From the NCBI GenBank assembly GCA_014805025.1, contig JAAUYR010000003.1, forward strand, positions 1 to 36,766: a stretch of 36,766 bases of DNA, read 5' to 3'. The stretch comes from Clostridia bacterium (GTDB lineage: Bacteria > Bacillota > Clostridia > Christensenellales > Borkfalkiaceae). The notes below the pieces were generated by a model, which saw nothing but the letters and a program-made list of their open reading frames with translations, had not been told where the DNA came from and did no database searches. The first letter of the stretch is position 1. Every line of letters starts with the position of its first letter. Both the position numbers and the translations under genes were made by a program. Positions 32,597 to 36,766 of the stretch are shown here, in pieces.

Positions 32597-33208
32597 TCAA
32601 ATCAGGCTTGATAAAATTGCAAGGTTTGCCGCCAAATCGATATTGCGCACGTTGAAATCTTCCGGCACTTTTAAAAGCACGGGCGCAAAGTTCAAAATTG
32701 CTTTTACGCCGCAACCGACCAAAACGTCGGCAACCTCCTGCGCGTGAGTTGCCGGCACGCAGATTACCGCAAGCTCTACGCCGAGTTTTTCAACGCCCTC
32801 TTTTGTTTCCGAAACGTCGTAAACGGGCTTGCCGGAAATTTCCGTGCCGATTTTTTCGGGGTCTTTATCGAATGCGGCAACAATCTCTATGCCGTAGTTG
32901 ATAAATCCGCCGTACGATAACAGCGCGTGACCGAGGCCGCCTGCACCGAAAATCGCCGCGTTCTTTTTATTGTTGCAGCCAAGGTAATCTTCAAGCGCCG
33001 CCACAAGCTCTACGCGGTTATAGCCGACGCGCGTTCTGCCCTGCGCCGAGGTATACGCCAAATCCTTACGCACTAAAACTTCGCCCATATTCAGAGCGCG
33101 CGCAATTGCGCCCGAGGATATATATTCCGCGCCGCCGTCCAAGGATTTTAAATAATTTAAATAAACGGGAAGTCTTTGCAGACAAGTTACCGGTATATCG
33201 CTTTTCAT
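32597..33208 (-). CDS. rex: Redox-sensing transcriptional repressor Rex
   Basis: This 203-aa protein has an N-terminal winged helix (about 1-75: CLQRLPVYLNYLKSL, YISSGAIARALNMGEVLVRKDLAY, GYNRVELVAALEDYLG) and a Rossmann domain with the NAD(H) motif FGAGGLGHAL (about 87-96), then VAAFDKDPEKIG and AVICVPATHAQEVAD. Rex senses the NADH/NAD+ ratio and represses fermentation and respiration genes when NADH is low. The ORF track begins at 33268, but the extra 20 residues overlap the upstream gene. The ATG at 33208 has AAGGAG five bases away and fits the family N-terminus. It is 10 bases after the ROK-like gene. Confidence 0.95.
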   Translation of the reverse strand: MKSDIPVTCLQRLPVYLNYLKSLDGGAEYISSGAIARALNMGEVLVRKDLAYTSAQGRTRVGYNRVELVAALEDYLGCNNKKNAAIFGAGGLGHALLSYGGFINYGIEIVAAFDKDPEKIGTEISGKPVYDVSETKEGVEKLGVELAVICVPATHAQEVADVLVGCGVKAILNFAPVLLKVPEDFNVRNIDLAANLAILSSLI

Positions 33209-33218
33209 TTTAACTCCT

Positions 33219-34082
33219 TCACTCCATTGCAGCGGCCGCCGCACCCAAGACTGCGGCGCGCGCACCAAGCTTTGCCGAGGCTATCTCCACGGGATAGTTC
33301 CCGTAAACTTCCTTCGTTACCGCCTCTTTCAAAGGCTTTGTAAGCCGCGAGCCCTGCGCTGCCATTTCTCCGCCGATTATAATAAGCTGCGGACGGTACA
33401 GGTTTGCAAGGTTTCCTACTCCGCAGGCAAGGTATTTTAAATATCTTTCCACAACTTCCTTTGCGGTGCGGTCGCTGTCCATATGCCCGAAAGCCGTTTT
33501 TTCGTCGGCGGTTTCGTGGTTACAGCTCTTCCACATCTCCGAGGAAGTGTACTCTTCCATAGCCCACTTGGTACGGGCTTTAAGCGCGCGCGTAGAGCAA
33601 TACACCCCGAAGCATCCGCGCCTGCCGCACTTGCAAAGATTTCCGCCGCGCTCTATTACCATATGCCCGAACGCGACGTCCTCGCTCCCTTTAAAGAGCT
33701 TGCCGCCGTAAACGTATCCGCCGCTCACCTCTTCGCTGAGGTCAAGATAAACGCAGTCTGAATAATCTTTGCCGGCGCCGAACTTAGCCTCGCCCAAGGC
33801 CGAAGCGTTTGCGCCGTGTAATAAGGTTACTTTAACGCCGAGCTTCTTTTCAAGCGCTTTTCCGTCAACCTCGCCCGAGCAGCTTACTCCCACGCCGGAA
33901 ATTTTTGAAAACACGGTCTTTGCGCCCTGAACGAGAATTTCCGAAAGCCTTACAAGGCATTCCGTAATATTTTCGCCGCGGCTTACCGCCAAAGAGTTTT
34001 CCGCAAAAACTTTGCCATTTTCATCAATGATAAGACCCTTCACCTCAGACGTGCCGACGGACAGACCCAAATACAACGACAT
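33219..34082 (-). CDS. ROK-family protein lacking kinase residues (probable pseudokinase)
   Basis: This 287-aa protein aligns with the ROK kinase at 314-1273 over its whole length, but the catalytic parts are altered. The phosphate motif DLGGT is LSVGT here, the catalytic NDAN is HGAN (H89-N92), and the glycine-rich LGTGVGGG is LSEEVSGG. The segment that in the kinase holds the sugar-binding NNIEWENVPLGD is missing (about 25 residues). The zinc motif CKCGRRGCF and the C-terminal LANLYRPQLIIIGGEMAAQG are kept, so the fold is probably intact. The frame is open with a good promoter and an AGGGG ribosome site, so it is not a decaying pseudogene. It may be a sensor or regulatory protein co-expressed with Rex. 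Function unknown. Confidence 0.85.
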   Translation of the reverse strand: MSLYLGLSVGTSEVKGLIIDENGKVFAENSLAVSRGENITECLVRLSEILVQGAKTVFSKISGVGVSCSGEVDGKALEKKLGVKVTLLHGANASALGEAKFGAGKDYSDCVYLDLSEEVSGGYVYGGKLFKGSEDVAFGHMVIERGGNLCKCGRRGCFGVYCSTRALKARTKWAMEEYTSSEMWKSCNHETADEKTAFGHMDSDRTAKEVVERYLKYLACGVGNLANLYRPQLIIIGGEMAAQGSRLTKPLKEAVTKEVYGNYPVEIASAKLGARAAVLGAAAAAME

Positions 34083-34114
34083 TAAATTTCCCCTAATTGA
34101 TAATTTTTTATTTA

Positions 34115-34143
34115 ATTATATAACTTATAATCAGTTTCGTCAA
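34115..34143 (-). promoter_or_regulatory. Promoter of the ROK-like/rex/RND unit
   Basis: On the minus strand TTGACG (34143-34138), 17 bases and TATAAT (34120-34115) form a near-perfect sigma-A promoter. Transcription should start near 34108, about 26 bases before the ROK-like ATG at 34082. It directly follows the dut terminator; the terminator's U-tract abuts the -35 box. Confidence 0.85.
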
Positions 34144-34145
34144 GT

Positions 34146-34175
34146 TAAAAAATGCGGCGCTCTGACGAGCGCCGC
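34146..34175 (-). terminator. Intrinsic terminator of the nrdD-nrdG-dut unit
   Basis: On the minus strand a 9-bp G/C stem (gcggcgctc and gagcgccgc, loop of four bases) is followed by ATTTTTTAA. It lies about 10 bases after the dut stop codon. Confidence 0.9.
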
Positions 34176-34185
34176 CTGAATTCTA

Positions 34186-34629
34186 TTATTTACTGCCCGT
34201 CGAGCCGAAGCCGCCCTCGCCGCGCACCGTTTTCGAAAGCCCGTCCGTTTCAACGAACTCCGCCGTAATATACGGAGTAATTACAAGCTGAGCTACGCGC
34301 TCGCCGACGGCCACCGTCTGAGGGATATCGGAATGGTTATGAAGCGCAACCTTAACCTCGCCGCGGTAATCGCAGTCCACGACCCCGACTTTGTTTGCGG
34401 GGGCTAGCCCTTTTTTGGTTGCAAGACCGCTTCTTGCATAGATAAGTCCGGCATATCCCAGGGGCAATTCAAGCGCAAGCCCCGTGGGCACTAATACCGT
34501 GGTATGCGGCGCAACGGTAATTTCCGCGTCTATACAAGCGTACAAATCCGCGCCTGCGGCGTACTCACTACCGTATACGGGAATAACTGCTTTTTCGTTG
34601 AGCTTTTTAATTGCAACTTGCATTTTCAT
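34186..34629 (-). CDS. dut: Deoxyuridine 5'-triphosphate nucleotidohydrolase (dUTPase)
   Basis: This 147-aa enzyme splits dUTP to dUMP and pyrophosphate, keeping uracil out of DNA and supplying dUMP for dTMP synthesis. The five trimeric-dUTPase motifs are in order: AAGADLYA, YARSGLATKKGL, GVVDCDYRGEVKVALHN, VGERVAQLVI and the C-terminal RGEGGFGSTG. The ORF track starts at 34656, but the ATG at 34629 (MKMQVAIKKLNE) has GAGG nine bases upstream and a normal family N-terminus. It ends the nrdD-nrdG-dut unit, 36 bases after nrdG, so deoxynucleotide supply and clean-up are co-expressed. Confidence 0.96.
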   Translation of the reverse strand: MKMQVAIKKLNEKAVIPVYGSEYAAGADLYACIDAEITVAPHTTVLVPTGLALELPLGYAGLIYARSGLATKKGLAPANKVGVVDCDYRGEVKVALHNHSDIPQTVAVGERVAQLVITPYITAEFVETDGLSKTVRGEGGFGSTGSK

Positions 34630-34665
34630 CGGTAAAATCCTCGATAAACGCGGCATATATGGGGG

Positions 34666-35199
34666 TCAAACTATCGTTTGCTCGTCCCACAGCACTATTT
34701 TATCCTGCTTTAAAGTCGGCTTTACAAGTATTATTCTCTGGTTGGACGAGCCGCGGAACAACAGGTTCAAATCTTTGAGCTCTTCCACAAACTTTCCGTC
34801 CACCAGAACGTCCAGGCATTTAAGCATTCGCATAACCGTATCCACGTCGCCGAGCTTGCCCGTTAAAAGGTGAGCTTCGAAGTCGTAACCCGTGAACGCC
34901 CACAACGATTTTTTGGGATAGGCTTTTCTCAGTCTTTCCAAAAACGGCGCAAGCACAACCTGATTTTCAGGCTCGAACGGGTCGCCGCCGAGCAGCGTAA
35001 ACCCCTTAATATAGTCGGGTTTCATGCTTTCTATTATGGAATTTTCGACTTCCTTAGTGAAAGGCTCGCCGTAACCGAAGTCCCACGTTTCCGGGTTGAA
35101 GCAGTTCTTGCAACGGTTGCGGCAACCGCTCACGTACAGCGATACGCGCACTCCCGGCCCGTTGGAAACGTCGAACGGCTTTATTTTTGCATAATTCAT
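34666..35199 (-). CDS. nrdG: Anaerobic ribonucleotide reductase-activating protein NrdG (radical SAM)
   Basis: This 177-aa radical-SAM enzyme installs the glycyl radical on NrdD. The iron-sulfur motif is CRNRCKNC (about residues 26-33) after MNYAKIKPFDVSNGPGVRVSLYVSG, and FTLLGGDPFEPENQ is the SAM-binding GGE-like segment (GGD here). The length is normal for the family. The ribosome site is weak: AAGGAT lies about 14 bases upstream. It is 70 bases after nrdD, and a hairpin lies between them (35230-35257). It works only without oxygen, which supports a strictly anaerobic host. Confidence 0.96.
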   Translation of the reverse strand: MNYAKIKPFDVSNGPGVRVSLYVSGCRNRCKNCFNPETWDFGYGEPFTKEVENSIIESMKPDYIKGFTLLGGDPFEPENQVVLAPFLERLRKAYPKKSLWAFTGYDFEAHLLTGKLGDVDTVMRMLKCLDVLVDGKFVEELKDLNLLFRGSSNQRIILVKPTLKQDKIVLWDEQTIV

Positions 35200-35229
35200 A
35201 AACGTGCCGTTTAATCCTTGTATCTTTAT

Positions 35230-35257
35230 TGCGTTACCAAAGTCGTGCGGTAACGCA
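35230..35257 (-). other. Hairpin between nrdD and nrdG
   Basis: A perfect 9-bp stem (tgcgttacc and ggtaacgca) with a 10-base loop lies in the 70-base gap. No U-tract follows on the minus strand, so it is more likely an mRNA stability or processing element than a terminator. It could set a lower level of nrdG relative to nrdD. Confidence 0.5.
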
Positions 35258-35269
35258 CATCAACCTTAA

Positions 35270-36766
35270 TTATAAGTGTAATACGCGCGACTTAATCTCT
35301 TTTGTTTTGCCGACGTTCCAGAAGTTTTCGCCGAGGTAACCGCAGGTACGACGGGTAACGTTCATCTTTCTCTGGTCTTTATTGTGGCAAACGGGGCACT
35401 CCCATTCGTTATCGTCGTTAATGATAATTTCGCCGTCGAAGCCGCAAACGTGGCAGTAGTCGGACTTGGTGTTGAACTCGGCGTACTGAATGTTGTCGTA
35501 AATGAAGCGTACAACGTCCTCGATAGCCGTTAAATTGTGGCGCATATTGGGAATTTCAACGTAGGATATAGCGCCGCCGGAAGAAATCTTCTGGAACTGA
35601 CTTTCGAACTTGAACTTCGAGAACGCGTCGATATTCTCGCGCACGTCGACGTGATAGCTGTTGGTATAATAGCCCTTGTCGGTTACGTCCTCGATAGTGC
35701 CGAAGCGCTCCTGGTCGATTCTTGCAAAGCGGTAGCAAAGGCTTTCCGCAGGCGTGCCGTAAAGTGCAAAACCGATATTGGTTTCCTTCTTCCATTTTTC
35801 GCAGTGCTCGCGGAGCGACTTCATAACTTTAAGCGCAAATTCCGTGCCCTCGGGAGCGGTGTGCGAGCAGCCCTTTACAAGCTTTGTAACCTCGTAGAGG
35901 CCTATATATCCCAGAGATATCGAAGAATATCCGCCGAATAAATACTTGTCGATTTTTTCGCCCGGTTGCAGTCTTGCAATCGCGCCGTACTGCCAGTGCA
36001 CGGGTGAAACGTCGCTGGTTACGCCCATAAGCGCGTAATGGCGGCACATTATAGCCTCGAAGCAGAGGTTAAGTCTTTCTTCTAAAAGCTCCCAGAATTT
36101 CTTTTCGTCGCCCTTGGAAAGTATGCCTATCTGCGGAAGGTTTAACGAAACAACGCCCTGGTTGAACCTGCCCTCGAACTTGTAGTTGCCGTTTTCGTCC
36201 TTCCAGGGGGACAGGAACGAGCGGCAGCCCATAGGCGAGAACACGTTGCCCTCGTAATTTTCGCGCATCTTCTTTGCGGAAATGTAGTCGGGGTACAAAC
36301 GCTTTGACGAGCACTTAACTGCAAGCTTGGTAAGATAATCGTACTTGCCGCCTTTAAGGCAGTTGTTTTCGTCCAAAACGTAAATGAGCTTGGGGAACGC
36401 CGGGGTAACGTAAACGCCCTTTTCGTTCTTTATGCCCTGATAACGCTGTTTTAAGATTTCCTCTATAATCATAGCGTTTTCTTCGATATACTCGTCCTTT
36501 TCGTCGAGATAGAGGAAAAGCGTTACGAACGGCGACTGACCGTTGGTGGTCATGAGCGTGTTAATCTGATACTGAATGGTCTGAACGCCAGCTTTAAGCG
36601 CTTCTTTGACGCGGAGGTCAACGAAGCTGTTCTTGGTTTTCTCGTCAAGAGTATCGCCGAACTGCTCGTTGCACTGCGCAACGTACTTTTCGCGCGTTAA
36701 ACGAAGGTACTTGCCGAGGTGCGCGATATTTACCGACTGTCCGCCGTACTGCGACGAAGCAACCGA
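35270..36766 (-). CDS. nrdD: Anaerobic ribonucleoside-triphosphate reductase NrdD, N-terminal part cut by window edge
   Basis: The last 498 residues are visible. The ORF track starts at an internal methionine (36553), but the frame stays open to 36766 with the family sequence SVASSQYGGQSV and GVQTIQYQINTLMTTNGQSP. NrdD reduces ribonucleoside triphosphates to deoxy forms using a glycyl radical. The glycyl-radical motif is TRRTCGYLGENFWNVGK near the C-terminus, and the zinc site is CHVCGFDG with CPVC before it. PVHWQYGAIARLQPGEKIDK is also typical. The N-terminal ATP-cone and the rest of the active site lie outside the window. nrdG and dut follow. Confidence 0.97.
   Translation of the reverse strand, partial: SVASSQYGGQSVNIAHLGKYLRLTREKYVAQCNEQFGDTLDEKTKNSFVDLRVKEALKAGVQTIQYQINTLMTTNGQSPFVTLFLYLDEKDEYIEENAMIIEEILKQRYQGIKNEKGVYVTPAFPKLIYVLDENNCLKGGKYDYLTKLAVKCSSKRLYPDYISAKKMRENYEGNVFSPMGCRSFLSPWKDENGNYKFEGRFNQGVVSLNLPQIGILSKGDEKKFWELLEERLNLCFEAIMCRHYALMGVTSDVSPVHWQYGAIARLQPGEKIDKYLFGGYSSISLGYIGLYEVTKLVKGCSHTAPEGTEFALKVMKSLREHCEKWKKETNIGFALYGTPAESLCYRFARIDQERFGTIEDVTDKGYYTNSYHVDVRENIDAFSKFKFESQFQKISSGGAISYVEIPNMRHNLTAIEDVVRFIYDNIQYAEFNTKSDYCHVCGFDGEIIINDDNEWECPVCHNKDQRKMNVTRRTCGYLGENFWNVGKTKEIKSRVLHL

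Noticed and set aside
33209-33268. N-terminal extension of rex in the ORF track
   Set aside because: It overlaps the ROK-like gene's end and lacks family similarity; the ATG at 33208 has AAGGAG at five bases.

Overview
The window looks like a chromosomal segment of an anaerobic Gram-positive bacterium of the class Clostridia, probably an uncultured gut or rumen lineage. The evidence is the anaerobic ribonucleotide reductase pair (NrdD/NrdG), a Rex redox regulator, DegV, many A/G-rich Shine-Dalgarno sites, consensus sigma-A promoters (TTGACA, 17 bp, TATAAT), and lipoproteins with the signal-peptide and HEHTY/CxxCGYAR style common in gut Clostridia. A finer rank cannot be read from the sequence. 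No rRNA, tRNA, CRISPR array, insertion sequence or phage gene was seen. No stretch longer than 300 bases lacks a gene; the longest intergenic gap is the 273-base divergent region 21841-22113.

Region 1 (1-21990, all minus strand) is one long glycan-use gene cluster. It reads from a perfect promoter at 22018-21990 through: GH38 alpha-mannosidase, sugar ABC solute-binding lipoprotein, two permeases, a secreted triple-LGFP protein, GH125 exo-alpha-1,6-mannosidase, GH76 endo-alpha-1,6-mannanase lipoprotein, a large modular lipoprotein, GH78 alpha-L-rhamnosidase, a DUF4965/glutaminase-A-like protein, an endonuclease/exonuclease/phosphatase (EEP) protein, mannose-6-phosphate isomerase and a ROK sugar kinase. 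A MalK-type ATPase follows; it is cut by the window edge and has its own consensus promoter. Most genes are separated by 0-24 bases or overlap as ATGA. The logic is complete for yeast-type alpha-mannan or a related mannoside: surface cleavage by GH76, ABC import, cytoplasmic trimming by GH38 and GH125, phosphorylation by the ROK kinase, and ManA to fructose-6-phosphate.

Region 2 (22079-23234) is the divergently transcribed GntR/LacI-type regulator. It appears to be leaderless. It is separated from the operon by an AT-rich region with repeated TTGTATTAT half-sites, and is followed by a strong bidirectional terminator.

Region 3 (23252-28582) holds glyA-degV (minus), then on the plus strand a GT4 glycosyltransferase from a perfect promoter, an unrecognised 62-aa gene, and a sodium:neurotransmitter-symporter-family transporter. 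The transporter gene overlaps the oppositely oriented RND gene tail to tail by 86 bases.

Region 4 (28497-36766, minus) holds nrdD (cut by the window edge)-nrdG-dut with a terminator. A consensus promoter then drives a ROK-family protein that has lost its catalytic residues, then rex, then an RND exporter with a roughly 295-residue acidic insertion in its porter domain.

The best candidates for undescribed biology are the Gram-positive alpha-mannan locus with its two unusual accessory proteins (modular lipoprotein and triple-LGFP protein), the ROK pseudokinase next to rex, the insertion-bearing RND pump, and the leaderless regulator with its half-site array.
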